Of a stretch of 64,000 nt of DNA, positions 29,201 through 42,400 are shown piece after piece (the first letter of the stretch is position 1; each line of letters opens with the position of its first letter). The position numbers and the translations under genes were made by a program. The notes under the pieces are model-generated. The model did no database searches, had not been told where the DNA came from, and worked only from the letters and a program-made list of their open reading frames with translations. Source of the DNA: Lateolabrax maculatus (taxonomy: Eukaryota > Chordata > Actinopteri > Acropomatiformes > Lateolabracidae); NCBI GenBank assembly GCA_031216445.1, contig CM062201.1:3438001-3502000 (forward strand). Reading direction: 5' to 3'.

Positions 29201-30590
29201 ATCGGATTTTAATCTTCACCACAAAAGTCCTTTATCACGTCCTAAATGCTATTGGAGCAGATCGTTCCTCAGTAGTTACCAACAGACAACAAGAAATCAG
29301 AGACCATATACAGCAGTAGATGATTGATAAATTACACAGGAACAGATTGTTGTATATTGATGAACTCATGTGTAATGATTAAGTCGTAGATATGTGACTC
29401 AGCCTACCGATCATTGTCTTTGTGACTGGTTTATTAACTGTGAACCAGTTGCTAAATGCTTAGCTTCCTTATTATATACACATTCATTAATGTTCTTGTA
29501 ACCCCTCAAGCAAAGTAGAGAGTTGATATGTTACAGCAAAAAAACTTCAGAGTTTTTTCAAGATCCCTTCTTTTACTTTTAGTAAAAAATCATTTTAATC
29601 CTTGTTTACTTAATTTACTTGGAGTCTAAGTCCCCACAAAGTCTCTGTCAGATGTTGCCTTTTTTGCCCAAAAATGGAGGATCAAATCCTTTGTATCCCA
29701 TAACACATTGTATGCCGTTCATCCTTGTCAAATCATAAAAATATGAAATATCATGGGTCCACACTATATTTTTGCTTGGACATTATTATTAGACACTGTT
29801 AAATAAATCATACCTGTTAACTGGGACAGGCATAAATTCCACTGATAAATGGGAGTTAGAGATATATGGAAGTAACTTTATATTTACCCCCTCTATTTAA
29901 CATTTATATATGGTATAATAAACACTTTATATTAGGTTTATGACACACTACTATGTAGCTGTAAGCAGACATAAAGCCATCTTTAAGTATTTTTTAATGT
30001 GACCCATTATAACTCCTCCTGTAGGACATCCCTTACTCATGTTTAAGGAATGAGATTAGCTCCTCCTCTTCCTCCTCTTGCCTAATATCTTCATCTCTTC
30101 TGGCTGAAATGACACTTTCAGCTGATGGGATATTTTAAGGTTCCATATCTTCTCTTTTTAGTTATGGTGTGTATGTTGTTTGACACATGCTTAGCCAGTC
30201 TAATACAGAACTGTTGACATTCACAACTGATGAGCTGCATATTGATGAAACTGATTGGAAGCTCCAGTGCACATTTTAGGTTTAACTTGAGCTACAGAGT
30301 AACATCTTCCTCCTGCAGCAGCTAAATCAATCAAAGTTTATTTTCTTAAACTGACTTCCATTCTGATACATGAATTATAAAAGGTAGCAAGCTGAAAGCT
30401 GCAGGCTGGTAACTGCACATTCAGCATCATTTCATTTCAATTATTAAACCTTTCTTTGTGTTGTTGTGTTGTATGTATTTGTAATATATAGCACAACTCA
30501 CAGACCTCAAAGGAGAGGTCACCCAGGTATCTGGCTGCAGGGTTGATATTTGCAGAAAGGGAGCCAAGACCCTTCTGCTGAGTGAAGAAG
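26245..30590. other. Intergenic, nothing recognised
   Basis: Short GT/CA tracts (26498-26518 and about 28137-28164) and a T-run at about 28733-28748. No ORF with family resemblance and no defined repeat element could be identified by eye. Confidence 0.45.
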
Positions 30591-30595
30591 GACTT

Positions 30596-30790
30596 TTAAG
30601 GACTCAATACATTTATTTCTGATTTATGTTCATTTAGCTGGAGAAAGGTTTGGGACATCCAACACTTAATTTCTGATAGACAAGATAGTAGGTGGTGGAA
30701 GTACTGGGATATAGATCTGAGTGTCATCCACATAACAGTGGTAGTGAATGTTGTGTGGCTGCTGCAGAGCACAGGGGTGTGGATGGAATC
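30596..30790 (-). pseudogene. LINE reverse transcriptase fragment (L2/Rex-like)
   Basis: Read on the minus strand, one frame gives YHCYVDDTQIYI, the reverse transcriptase active-site box (Y-x-D-D). The adjoining frame gives LLSCLSEIKCWMSQTFLQLN, a typical follow-on segment of L2/Rex1-type LINEs. The frame changes between the two blocks, so this is a dead fragment. Confidence 0.8.
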
Positions 30791-31012
30791 CGTCACAGCA
30801 TTATAATGTTTAGTTCTTCTGCTTTATCGGTCTTCCGCTCAATTACCGAAAAACGTGTGTGTGTGAGTGTGTGTGTGTGTGTTTACCCCAGCAGGCCTCA
30901 ATAAGCCTCTGGTGATGTAACTTCAACAAGCTGCATGCAGATGATGTCACTGACCGACTGGACGAGCTCACAACCACAACGGCAAACATCTGGCTCTAAT
31001 TAATACACATTG

Positions 31013-31014
<2 letters not shown>

Positions 31015-31045
<31 letters not shown>
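31015..31045. repeat. (CA)n microsatellite
   Basis: A perfect CA tract of about 15 units in intergenic DNA. Confidence 0.9.
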
Positions 31046-31050
<5 letters not shown>

Positions 31051-31398
31051 ACACATAGATAGAACGGCTCATCTCTTTGTAGAAAAATGAATCGGGGTTA
31101 AAGGGACAAGTTGATAAAAACATGTTTTATAGTGTTTTCATAAAGATCCATCAACTCCTTCCCTCTCTCTCTTCCTCCTCCCCTTCCTCCTCTTTCTTCT
31201 GTCCCTCTGTAGATTTATCTACTTCTGTCTCCTGACGTTGCTCCATACTGCAGCCTCCTCTCTCACACAGAGAATTGTGGGCGCTTGCTTACTACATTTT
31301 CAAGGAGACTTAAAAGACATGAGAAAAATCCAACATTTTTTCAAGTAACCTTATAGGAATGTTACATGATCGCAAACCACAGGACCCCATTACATATA

Positions 31399-31550
31399 TT
31401 AAAGGAACAGCTCAACATTTAAGGGAATATTCTTATTCACTTTCTTGCCAAGAGTTAGATGAGAAGATCAATATCACTCTCATGTCTGTGCAGTGAATAT
31501 GAAGTTACAGCCAGAACCCAGCTAGCTTAGCTTAGCATAAAGACTGAAGA
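31399..31550. mobile_element. Short fish MITE fragment
   Basis: Begins TTAAAGGAACAGCTCAACAT and continues with 'tttcttgccaagagttagatgag', 'ctctcatgtctgtgcag' and 'agcttagcttagcataaagact'. Related copies lie at 32560-32722, 42085-42245, 42500-42645 and 61100-61225. Confidence 0.65.
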
Positions 31551-32914
31551 AATGATTGAAAAGTGTCCAGTATTCAAAAAACTTAATTCAAGTTGCTCAA
31601 CATTAGTTGGTCATGTTCTCGTTTAGTCTGCCTCTATGTGTCAGCACTGTGATTGGCTGTGTACACCGCCTGTGTACAATCTAGATTTCTAGATTGGCTC
31701 CAGCCCCCCTGCGACTCTCTAAAGATAAGCTGTACAAATAATGGATGGATGGATTTTCTCATTTAACAGGCTCCAACATTCAAGATGAAAAATTTGAATT
31801 AGAAAATTCAAGCTATCCACTTTTCCGCCTTGGATCATGTGACAAACAGAACCCAACCTGATGAGACAGTCTGGTTCGGGCTTGATTGATTATCCATAAT
31901 ACCCCAGTAGCCCGAGTTCAAGTTTGAGTCGTTATCTCACATTTTTGTGTCTGAATTTAACCAATCCAATTTTGTCTATTTGGTGTTTTAAGTTAAATTT
32001 AATTTTTAGATCTGAACATGACTATAAAAAACTAAATACTAATTTTCAAATATTAGGCACATGAATTTGCTATCTGAATATATGAAACTTAAAAAATAAA
32101 AAAACCTTTGAAATTACACTAATTGACATTAGGCTACCTTTTGGGAATTTCAAAGAGCAGAATTCAAATCACATGAATTCAGGTAAATGGTTTTCAAAGT
32201 AAAATATTTCAAGGCTATACATTTAGTGGTATTTAAATTTATTTCAACATTAAATATTCATTAGTGATTAAATGTCATTATCGTATTGTATTGTAGTATT
32301 CAAATCTTACCCAACCATCTCTCTATATCACAAATTCAATGAAACAATGTACAAATACAGCACAATGGGAAATATACAATGTGGCATGATCATGTATGAT
32401 ACAATGTGTCTAGTGTTACAGTGGTGATTTCAATAGTAGAAATCCTATAACTATATATTAAAAGCTACACCATAGTTATCTACCGCTGGACTCCTGTTAA
32501 CCCCGTGCATGAAGCATAAATTTGGCCTAAAGTTCACTGATGAACATGTTCAACAAGTCCGGCAAATGAAACATTGATACTACTCTCATGTTCGGACCTA
32601 AATGTATAAACTAAAACCAGGAGGTGATTAGCTCAGCTTAGCCTAAAGCCTGGCAACAGGGGGAAACAGCTAGCCTGGCTGAGGTTAACCAACTTAAAAA
32701 GTGTTGAACTATTCCTTTGAGGTTATTAGCTTTCTATAAACCTAAAGTGTTCTTCAATCTAATCTCTCCTTATTCTCCTCTACTTTCACTTTAACCCAAC
32801 TGCGTCCTCCTCTCCTCCCTCCATCCTCCCACCAGACTGATGAACTGTAAGTAGAGGGCACAGCAGAGGCCGAACATTCTTGTTTCCTGAGCCAATGCTC
32901 AGCTGGAGAGCACT

Positions 32915-32953
<39 letters not shown>

Positions 32954-33249
32954 CTCCCACCCCTGTGTTGAGTCAGAGCAGCGTTTAACACAGAGAAACA
33001 CAGCTCCCCATGTCCAGCAGTCTGACTGAACAATAACAGATAACAGGAAAGAGAGGACAGAGGGTGCAGAGACACACACACACACACACACAGAAATACA
33101 CAGGGAAGAGGATCCATCCACACACACCCGGCCTCCAGGGTTAAATAAAAAGAAGATGGGAGAGATAGGGGCACTGCACGGGCCGGTCACATCATACCTT
33201 TAAAATCCGAAGGCGCGGTCATGACGTCACCCATGTAAAAAAAGAGGCA

Positions 33250-33250
<1 letters not shown>
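31551..33250. other. Intergenic, upstream of the flna CpG region
   Basis: Apart from the MITE fragment at 32560-32722 and CA tracts (about 32920-32951 and 33070-33091) no feature is recognised. A promoter-proximal role is possible but unsupported. Confidence 0.4.
32560..32722. mobile_element. Short fish MITE fragment, right end
   Basis: Has 'agctcagcttagcctaaag', 'gcaacagggggaaacagcta' and ends 'gttgaactattcctttga', the inverse of the start at 31399. The two parts may be the ends of one element of about 1.3 kb or two separate copies. Confidence 0.55.
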
Positions 33251-33253
<3 letters not shown>

Positions 33254-33285
<32 letters not shown>

Positions 33286-33366
33286 CCCCCATCACATCTT
33301 ATGCTCTACCCGTTTACCAATTAAGGCTCTCACGGTGGAGGACTAAGAGAGAGAGAGAGAGAGAGA
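33254..33366. repeat. Two GA tracts before the flna first exon
   Basis: (GA)n at 33254-33281 and 33346-33366, both purine on the plus strand. They lie just upstream of the CpG-rich zone. GA tracts are common near vertebrate promoters; function here is unproven. Confidence 0.85.
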
Positions 33367-33399
33367 TCGAGGAGAAGCAGAGGTAGAAAAGAGCAAAAG

Positions 33400-33505
33400 A
33401 GCGCACGGACTACCTCTTTCTTTCCTTTACGCCACCAGTGCAACCCATACACCCATTTCCCTCCACCGGGACTGCGCGTGGGGAGGGAGGTCCGGGACCT
33501 CGGTG

Positions 33506-33539
<34 letters not shown>

Positions 33540-33616
33540 GCTGTGACCCAAGTAACGGCAGGCTGCTGTGTGCAGTGACGGAGCGGACCGGAGAGACACC
33601 GGACACACACACAGAA
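33400..33616 (+). promoter_or_regulatory. flna: Putative flna promoter and non-coding first exon
   Basis: The sequence ending CACACACAGAA at 33616 is followed by GTAAGT, a near-perfect donor. The matching acceptor is the polypyrimidine tract with CAG at 39353, just before the flna start codon. Human FLNA also has a non-coding first exon. The transcription start is not defined; the GA and CA tracts fall in or beside it. Confidence 0.5.
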
Positions 33617-34190
33617 GTAAGTTGTGTCCCGCCGGGGACTCGTCGGTGTGAGTGATGCTGCTTGTCTCTGTCTGTCTCTGATTTTCTCTCACATGATTTC
33701 TCTTGACTAAAACTTTCGTACAAGTTGAGTCGGTGTGAGCGGCTGTCATGAACTTTTCAGTCGTGTGTGTGTGTGTGTGTGTGTGTGTGCGGACCGGCGC
33801 GGTCTCACCGGGTGGGCGGTGTGTGCTTGACAGTGCGTCCCTGACATGTTTCGGTGTTCACAGTGCGACCGTGCGGCTCCGCGGTGGTCGGTCAGATGTA
33901 GGCTAAACCTGGATGTATGGCGCTGGACGTCATCCATCCCCCTCACTCCAGTCCCGCACATAACGTTTGTTCATGCGTTAACGCGCACGAGCACGCCCTT
34001 CCGCGTGCACGGCAGCGGCGGCGGCGGACTGCAGCCGGTGATACAACTGGGGGCTCCGCACCAAATAAGGTAATACACGGGCACTGACCGCACTGGAGCT
34101 GTACACCGGGGGCCCGAGCCGAGGCCGCTTGCGCCCTCCGCCGCCGGGAGCGGGTCTCACACCGCGAGAGGGCGGGCCGCTCGGTCCATG
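33460..34190. promoter_or_regulatory. flna: CpG-rich region (likely CpG island)
   Basis: CpG dinucleotides become frequent here ('gactgcgcgtgg', 'gcggaccggcgcggtctcaccg', 'ggcagcggcggcggcgg', 'gccgaggccgcttgcgcc'), while the flanks are CpG-poor. The position fits the flna promoter and start of intron 1. Also contains a GT tract at about 33764-33789. Confidence 0.65.
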
Positions 34191-37100
34191 TTGAGGGCGT
34201 CTGAACATGTTTATTACAGCTCTTCACTCACAAGAAGATGACAGAGACTTTCTTACATTGTTAACGCTCTACTGCATTCACACTATATGACATGTGGACA
34301 TGTAAATGATGTAAATGATGACCCTGCCTGAAGGTGAAGGACACAGGTACGTTTTATGATCTAAAGGGGCAAAGGGGAACCTGAAAGCCGAGAGCCTCAG
34401 GTCTTTTCCCACTAGTAGTGATAACAGTGAGCTTATAAGGCAGTGACAGTGGTGGAGAACAGATCCAACAATCAGGTTTGAGAGGCAGTTCTGTCGGTCT
34501 AGAGCTATTATGGAATGAAATATTTCTAAAGCCATCCTATATATTTGCCTTTTTTAACTGCAGGATGGGAGAGGGTGGAAGTACTAGGGACAGGAGAGAA
34601 TAACATGTAACTTGATGAATTCAATTTCTTGATTGATATCAGAAGAAAAAGTATGTATATGTGTAAAGTAAAATCCCCTCAAAAGCTCAAAGTGAATATA
34701 ACCACTTGTTTCCCACCTTTTCTGGCAGGTGGCTTCATACTGAGGTCATAACATTCCTGTACTCCCTTCATCTCAAGCACAGTGGAGAATAATGTGTGCT
34801 TTCAGATCGCAGGCTTTGGATGTTTACTGACTCGGCCAAAAGTTTGGGAGAGAGCTTGATGACTTATTGCAACTTCTTGGTTACGTAACAGATTGATAAC
34901 AAAGAGCCACAAAGAGATGAGGGGAGAGGGTGCTGGCACAGGCCGTGCGAGACGTAAACATGCAGATCGAACCTGTCCTTATTTGACACTTCTTGGCCTA
35001 CTTTCACCCAGCAAGTGCCACCAAAAGACACACACACACACAAACGCACGCGCGCACACACAGGGTGGTGTGGAGAGAGAGCAAGTCAGGTGCACAGATT
35101 ACAGCAAAGTTATGGCTTTCCCCTTCATTTCCTGCAGACAGTGTGGTTAGCTGGTTAGCTTCACATCACACTTCCTTTGCTGAGTTCTGCTCTGCTCGGG
35201 TGTGGTGAGTGATGAGGAGGAGCTGTTGGCATCGCAGGCTGGTAGTAATAGAACTATCACTGGGAGGAGAGGCTGCTAAACCCATCTTCATTTCAACAAT
35301 GACCCATCTGGATTAATCCAACTGTGTCCAGTTTCATTTCTAATATACACCGCAGGCTCTCAGCATTCTTAATATTCATTTTTAGCTGTTTATCTGGTGT
35401 GTAATATGATGGCATAGTATCACACTGTATTTGTTCTTTAAAATAAGCTCTTCGTCCCTCAGGCTTTGCTTATTCTTACCTGACTCAGAAATACTGGCTA
35501 TTTGGCTACAGGCCTAACGTGTTAGCTAAATGTGAAATAACAGTGCAGGATTTAGGTCTGTTACCCAGCTCACCGATTTGGCTCAGTTTCCCAAAACCTT
35601 AATAACACTGAGTCTTCTTTCAATACTGGCAAACTTGTTGTATTTTTAAAGCCATTCATGTTCTTGTTCCATATTACATTAGTGGACTGTTGATCCCACA
35701 TGTACCTGTTTGTAACCTGAGGTTCTCTGTGGCTCCCACCTTTGCAGTCAGGACCTTTAGGCTTTGGAGCAGCTTACCTGAAAAGATCTGCTTTTAAAAC
35801 TTAATTGAAAGACTACTTCTATAGAAATGCTTTTTGTTAGGTGATCTTCTTTTGAGTGTATATTTATCATAAATATTCAGATCTGTTACTTAAGGAAATA
35901 CCATCGTCTACAAACAAAAGTCCTGCATTCAAAATGTTACTTTAGCAAAATGTACTTAAAGTTTAAAAAGTTAAAGAATTCATTATGTAGAGGTACTCCT
36001 TCCAGCGAGTTATAATATATCCTATTAGTGGAAATCATTACTTAATATTGTATGTTACTGTGTGCAGCCAGCTTTAGGGACTTTACACTCTACTGGGTAG
36101 TTTCTTAGTAAAGCACCGTAATATAAGCATCATATATATATATATATGTATTACATGTAAAATCCGTAAAGTAGCTATGAAATGAATAGTATATATATGC
36201 ATTTCACATAAGAAAGGAAATTTAGGGACATTGAGGTTATATGGTGTGTGTCTTAACCACTAGCCACTGGGCTGCATCACTATGACATGAAATAACCTCA
36301 TTGGTCAGTGTGAAGCTCCTTTAAACTGACACAGGAACAATTGGATACATTTAGAAAAGCAAATGTGCCAAGATGACATGAGAAGAATGTGGTTTCCAAA
36401 ACAGTGAGGAGAGAAAGAAGCAGAGGAGCAAAATCAAAGAAAACTGGATCCTGTAATGCCATTAAAAATCACTAGAGGGAGCCATAAGACAAGCCAGGGA
36501 GACCAGTTTGCTCTTCAGATCCTGAGACATTCTCGTGTGTCTTGGTCAACCCTTTCTGTCCCCGCCCGTGTTTTGTCTCCTGTTTATTTGGCAAATTCCA
36601 TTGAAACAATAGGCTGCTCCAGTGCAGTGAATATTTCAGTTTTCTCAGCTCTCACTTACTTCCATCATCCTTTCTGAACCTCAGCATGAGTTGATGATCC
36701 CTCAAAACATTTCTGTTCCTATGTATCCATTCACTTAAAGCCTTTTGCTGTCTGTGTCTTACGTGCCTCACTTCTCCTTTTCGATAGATTTTGCTGTTGT
36801 TGTTTTGCTCTGCTCTCCTGCTCTGCCACAGTCAGTATCCACTGTCGTCATAAGTTTAATATTTTAATTATGGACAAAGGCTGTAAACTGTTGTGACAAG
36901 TTTATATGTAATTAGTTGTGAAATGGAGCTAATTACACGCCTTAGGGGTCAGAGCTGAATTGCTTAAAACTATTTAAATCTATTGTTCTATTGTTTTAAA
37001 TGGCCCAGTGAATGTAAAAGCATGCTGGTGCCAGATTGTGTGTGTATTTGTGTGTTACATTAATAGGGCTCTTTTATTGGGGTGTTATTAAGGCTGGGGG

Positions 37101-39353
37101 CTCCAGGGTTGTTATGGGGGTGAGGGGGAATTCTTTAGATTCTCCCTTGACCAGATACACACAAACACACAGACACAGTACACACAAAGACCAAGCATTC
37201 TTGATGGCTGCTGGCCACACTGTGGCTCCTGGCAATGAGCTCCTTATTTAGTCAAAAAAGCTGCAGAGTCACATCTCTCCCTCTGTCTTTACAGCCACTG
37301 CTGTTCTGTTACCCACGGAGAGAGAAAATGAATCCAAAGACATGGTCTTGTGTTTGTGTTGTTGTGATTTGCGAATGTTATTCATGTTGAAGGGACACCC
37401 CAGCCATTTAGTAGCCGACTGCACTTTCACAGAGGTGGAGATATCCTCTCTTTTAGTCCCTAGTATGAGTCGAGCTTCAAAAATGCTGGATCCTACAATT
37501 CCCGTAATGCAACTCAATATTATCTGTCCTCGGACCTTACCTGCCTGTTGAATGCAGTTTGAAATCTCAGGCCTAAAGATGCCTTCCGAACTCTTTGCTA
37601 CTGCATTTGGAGTTTATGATGGCTAAACTTTTTCAGCTTGCTGTTCGTCGGTTCGCTATGGCAACCACAGAAACCACATTGAGAGAGACGATAGAGGAGC
37701 AGATTTCACTGTAGCTGAGTTCCCTGAAAGGTACGCGTCTTTGCCAGCAGAGAACACGTACAGCGCGGCCTGCTGCTGCCGGTTCGAAATACAGAACACA
37801 GACGTTGCCATGTTCACTCAAGATAACCCTGATGACATCATCAGGGTTCCTTGCTCAGTGTGTGTTCAGTCAGAACGAGAGGCAAACTTTAGAGGCGAGA
37901 CGATTGCTTATAAAGTCAACAGTAAGACAGGATTCAACGAGAATTTGCCCGATGCAGTATGATTAGACGTATCGTTGCTAGCTAGCTTACAGCTAGCGTT
38001 TGTACAGTCTGTACGTTAGCTGGGCAAATAAACACAAATGTTCCAGTGGTCAGAGTCACACATGAGCCAGAGCCATATAAGATATAATGCAACTGTCTTC
38101 ACAGGCCCAGTATTACCCCTGCATAAATAAACTCAACATCATGTATAAAGCTGGCTGACTGCCCCTTTAATTTTTTCACTAGGGGCTTTCTGTTGTATGA
38201 AAACAGTCTGGATTGTAATATTTGCCACCTCACCCCCTTTTCTCTCTTTTCTGTGACTCCATATTATGAGTCCAAATATGTCTCAGGAGGACCTGAGGAG
38301 AGATGCCTTTTTTAAAACATGTGATAAAACTAAAACTACCAAATGAACCTGCCCAACCTTGTTACACTTTGAGAAACTGCCTGCTGCTATAAAACTCTTA
38401 GTCTGTCATTAGTACATCATATAGTGCATATTTGGCGTGTGATCTCATCTGACTGTTTGGTCAGTCTACAGTGAAGACAAACAGAGGAGGTGGGTTAGAG
38501 TCTAGACACTCAGTGTCTGGCTGATCCCCACTGCGACCTCTGTAAAGATAAGGCTGCACACGCAGTGACACCACACAAACACACACACATGCACACAGAT
38601 GAAAATATACGCAGATATAAGCACACTGCAGATATAAGCAACCGCACAGAAAAGTTGAAGAAAGCTGCCTGCAGGCACAAACAAACATAACTGTGTGACC
38701 GTAGGAGGGGTCACTCCTGCTCATGTCCCTCTGGAAATCTCAAATATTTATTTCACTGCCTCCTGGGACCCATGAACAGGAGCATTAGATGAGCTCATGT
38801 ACTCACAGGGACTCTGAAAGTGGGCCCTTCATCTCTATACATCCCCCCAAATGGCCACAATACTGCGACAAATGATGAAGGGGGTGAAGGAGGAGGAGGG
38901 ACAGGACCTTCCACAAATAATCAGGAATACATCGGGGCTGAGAGGGAAGCAGGCTTCCTTCTCTGTTAGACAAGTAGAGAAAATCCTTGAACACACTTTA
39001 ACTATTAAGGTCAGTAATGAGTATGGAGGCAAGACCATTTTCTCTACTCAGTATTTCTATTCCAAATGGCTGTAAAGTTGGATTTATCAGACCAAAGCCC
39101 AATATCTGTATTCCTGGATCTATTTTCCCGTTATGTGATTTATTGGAAAATATGTTGAGGATAATGCTGATCGTACTCCACCCCCTCCACCCCCCAGCTC
39201 GTTCAGTTTAGTCAGTCGTGCCATCTCTTTCCTCCAGAATGACTCCCTTTTCTTGCCATGACCGCCTACTTTCTGTGCGAAATCTCTATCTCCGGGCTAT
39301 AAGTCACTCTCTCATGTTCACTCCTTTCTTTTTTCTTCTTTCCTCTCCAACAG
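34191..39353 (+). other. flna: Putative flna 5'UTR intron
   Basis: Lies between the inferred non-coding exon and the coding exon. The 3' end is a strong acceptor: a C/T-rich tract from 39327 and CAG at 39351-39353. The inside holds a CA tract near 35032-35060, a small TA tract at about 36136-36150, and a possible dispersed repeat at about 37380-38170. No other gene was seen. Confidence 0.45.
37380..38170. repeat. Possible dispersed repeat
   Basis: Starts near 'gaagggacaccccagccatt' and ends near 'agctggctgactgcccctttaa', a terminal form seen in fish MITEs. Between them are 'agctagcttacagctagcgt' and short ORFs without domains. Ends and class are uncertain. Confidence 0.3.
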
Positions 39354-39480
39354 CAGACGAGCTACGAAGTGAGAGAGGGAGAGAAAGAGGGAGCGGCCAC
39401 GCGAAGTTGAGCAGACTCCACCCAGAAAAAGAAAAAAAAAAAAAAATCCAGCGAACCGAGAGACAGCCGAGACCATAAAA

Positions 39481-42400
39481 ATGAGTGGTTCACACCCCCG
39501 GCTCCACCAGAGCGCCGCGCCCGCTCCCAACGCTCTCTCCACGGACAAGGACGCAGAGATGCCCGCCACGGAGAAGGACCTGGCCGAGGACGCGCCGTGG
39601 AAGAAGATCCAGCAGAACACCTTCACCCGCTGGTGTAACGAGCACCTGAAATGCGTCAACAAGAGGATCGGCAACTTGCAGACGGACCTCAGCGACGGGC
39701 TGCGGCTCATCGGGCTCCTGGAGGTCCTGTCCCAGAAGAAGATGTTCAGAAAGTACAACCAGAGGCCCACCTTCCGCCAGATGCAGCTGGAGAACGTGTC
39801 GGTGGCGCTGGAGTTCCTGGACAAGGAGAACATCAAGCTGGTGTCCATAGGTGAGTCACACAAAGTCTGAGCGCACCGCGCACACAATGCTGAGTGTAAT
39901 GAATGAGTGCCAGTGTGCGCGCCGCGGTCAGGCGACTGTCCTCTAACACTTCTCCACCTTCATTCAGGTCCTCTCCTCTCTGTTTGCGTGTGCGTACCTG
40001 TTTGGTTTTCCTGAAGACAGGCTAAGCAACAGTTGAACTGGCGGTAATGAAAAGAGCGGCGCACGTATGCGTGCCCGCAGGGTCGAATAAAGCTCTAAAT
40101 CTGTCCACCTTCTTCTCAGCGCTGGACAAGTCTCCAGGAAAGTAGCCGGCCTTGGTGAAAGTGTTTTCAGTGAGAAAGCAGGCGTTTCCCTGGTGTCCAG
40201 GCAGGGGTGGGTTGCTTAGGGAGGAGGGGGGGGTCTTGACTGTGCAGAGGGGCCCCAGGCTTTGTGTGTTCCCCTGCCGCCTGAGCCGGGCTGGGCTTGG
40301 CCGGCCCGAGCCAAACTCTGTGGGCCGGGATGTAATTCAGGCCTAGTGGGATAGAGCTGATCCCATCCACACTCAGACACAGAGACGGGGAAGAGGGGGA
40401 GAGAGGGAGACACACACAGAGCTATTGTCTGTGCTCATGTCGTGCAGTGGGCTGGGTCTCCACAGCATTAGACAGGACTTGGCTCACGCTTGGTGACATA
40501 AAACTGGGTTTAATGGGCTTTGCCTACATGCAGCTGCGTGCCTGCTCGCAACGCCGGCGATCCTGCAGTCGCTAGTCAGACTGCAAGTGAATTCAAGCCT
40601 TTTTTCTGCTGAGCTGGGATACAAAACTGGGAGAGGATCGTGTAATGTGCTTTCTAACACTTCTCCCTGTACAGAACAGATCACCTCACTGCTGTGACTC
40701 TGGCCCTCAAAGAGGCTCAAGGGTCCTTTGGTGGACTTGGTGCCACATTTAATCTCACTGTTAACTATACCTATAAGATGTAGTCGTCGCCGTCTTCCCC
40801 AGCCCCCCCCCGGAGGAGAGGCAGTCTACAACACTCTCCTCAGAGACAAACCTTTATCAACAGAGAGTCTGTGGTCGGAAGGAAAGGAAGAGGTCTGTGT
40901 GAATCAGACATGAGTCCCTGTCATCCCCTGTTGGGTGGAATGCCTGGCTCACTTCACTGTCTCCAAACCCACCCTACTGCCCCGCCCCCCGCTGCAGCCG
41001 ACAGGTGAGGCGGTGGCTCTGTTAGAATCTCATATCAAATACAATAGCACCCCACGCTTCTTGTTAGCAGGAAGAGGTGGAGCTGCTGTGGGCAGATCGC
41101 ATCAGTGCAGATTGTGTTTATCAAGGCTGTGGTTGGCAATATGACATCCCATCTCTGCAAATGGAGTCCCATGTGCTCCTCAGCAGTGTCTTCTTTTCTA
41201 TATTAGGAGTTTCTGGATCTTTCACTCATTCCTAAAGGGAGATTTTTTTCCCTGCTATTTTCTGATCTCGATGCCAGCTGATTGTGCGTTTGATTAAACA
41301 GTGCACTGCTGGTATTCAGGGCGCAGCACCAGGCACCAATGAGGCATCCTAGTCAGCACTGTCTGTGTGTCTGTCTGTCCCTCCAGCTGACTCACGCTCA
41401 TCCTAGCTGCTGCTTTTGAGTCATTTAAGCTGAAGATGAGAGAGGAGTCCGCTCTCCTCTTGTACTTCCTCCTTTCATTGCAGAAAATGGGCACACCCAG
41501 CCAGCAACCCTCACCACAAATTACCAAACTGCCATCAGTGCTCAGCATGATGCACGAGGTCCCTCCTTATTTCTTTGGTCTGGAGCTCCTCTGTCTTTCT
41601 GTTTTCTTATACCACTTTACTTTAAACTCAAACTTGATTTTTAAAACCATTTTCTGCCCTTTGTGTCATTTTTTTAAAATTGATTACTCATCAGTTTTTT
41701 CTGTTAGATCTTGATGGTCACACCTCTTTCATTTCCTTTATCTTTGGCTTGCTTGCTAAAAATGGACAAGTATTGATACGCAACAGCGCCCAGTGTAACA
41801 CTGTCTTGAGGAGTTACTTAAGACAAGCCAGTAATTTGCTCCACCCAAAAAGCTATCAAGGCCACAGTAGTGGAGTGTGGAACTGGACTAGGGCTGCAAA
41901 TAATAATCATTAATCTATAATGGATTAATCATGTATACTATCAAATCTCTGGAAAGGAGTGACATATTCAGATCACATTTTATCCAGATAAAATGTCCAA
42001 AACTCAAAGTTATGGTATCAAACAAAAAAAAAACTTCACATTTGAGAAGCTGCAAGGAACAAATGGTTGGCTTCTGTGCTTGATAAATAACTTAAAGCAA
42101 AAGTTAAACATTTTGGGAAAGAAAACCCTTATGCGCTTCCTTCCTGAGAGTTTGATAATAGAGATACCACTCTCATGCACGCTAAGCCGATTAGCTTACC
42201 ATGAAGACCAGAAACGGGGGGAGACAGCCTGGATCTGTTCCGAAGGTAAAAAAAAAAAATCCACCTGAGAGTAGAAAATAAATGTTGCACACTCTGGCTC
42301 CACATAGATTTCTCTTTTATTTAAATGTTTCTGCCCTCAGGTAAGATCAATATTAAGATTAGATGTTTATACGTTTCTGCCCTCAGGCTTCCTTCAACAA

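Noticed and set aside
37633..37962. Possible small gene with 'agctagcttacagctagc' nearby
   Set aside because: The surroundings look like a dispersed repeat and no splice or domain evidence was found.
15880..39350. Emerin (LEM-domain) gene expected by synteny
   Set aside because: No LEM-like sequence or transmembrane tail exon was seen on either strand; a short diverged exon could still be missed by eye.
39318..39887. 189-aa minus-strand ORF
   Set aside because: It is antisense to flna coding exon 1 and its 5'UTR; the open frame comes from the GC-rich coding sequence, with no domain of its own.
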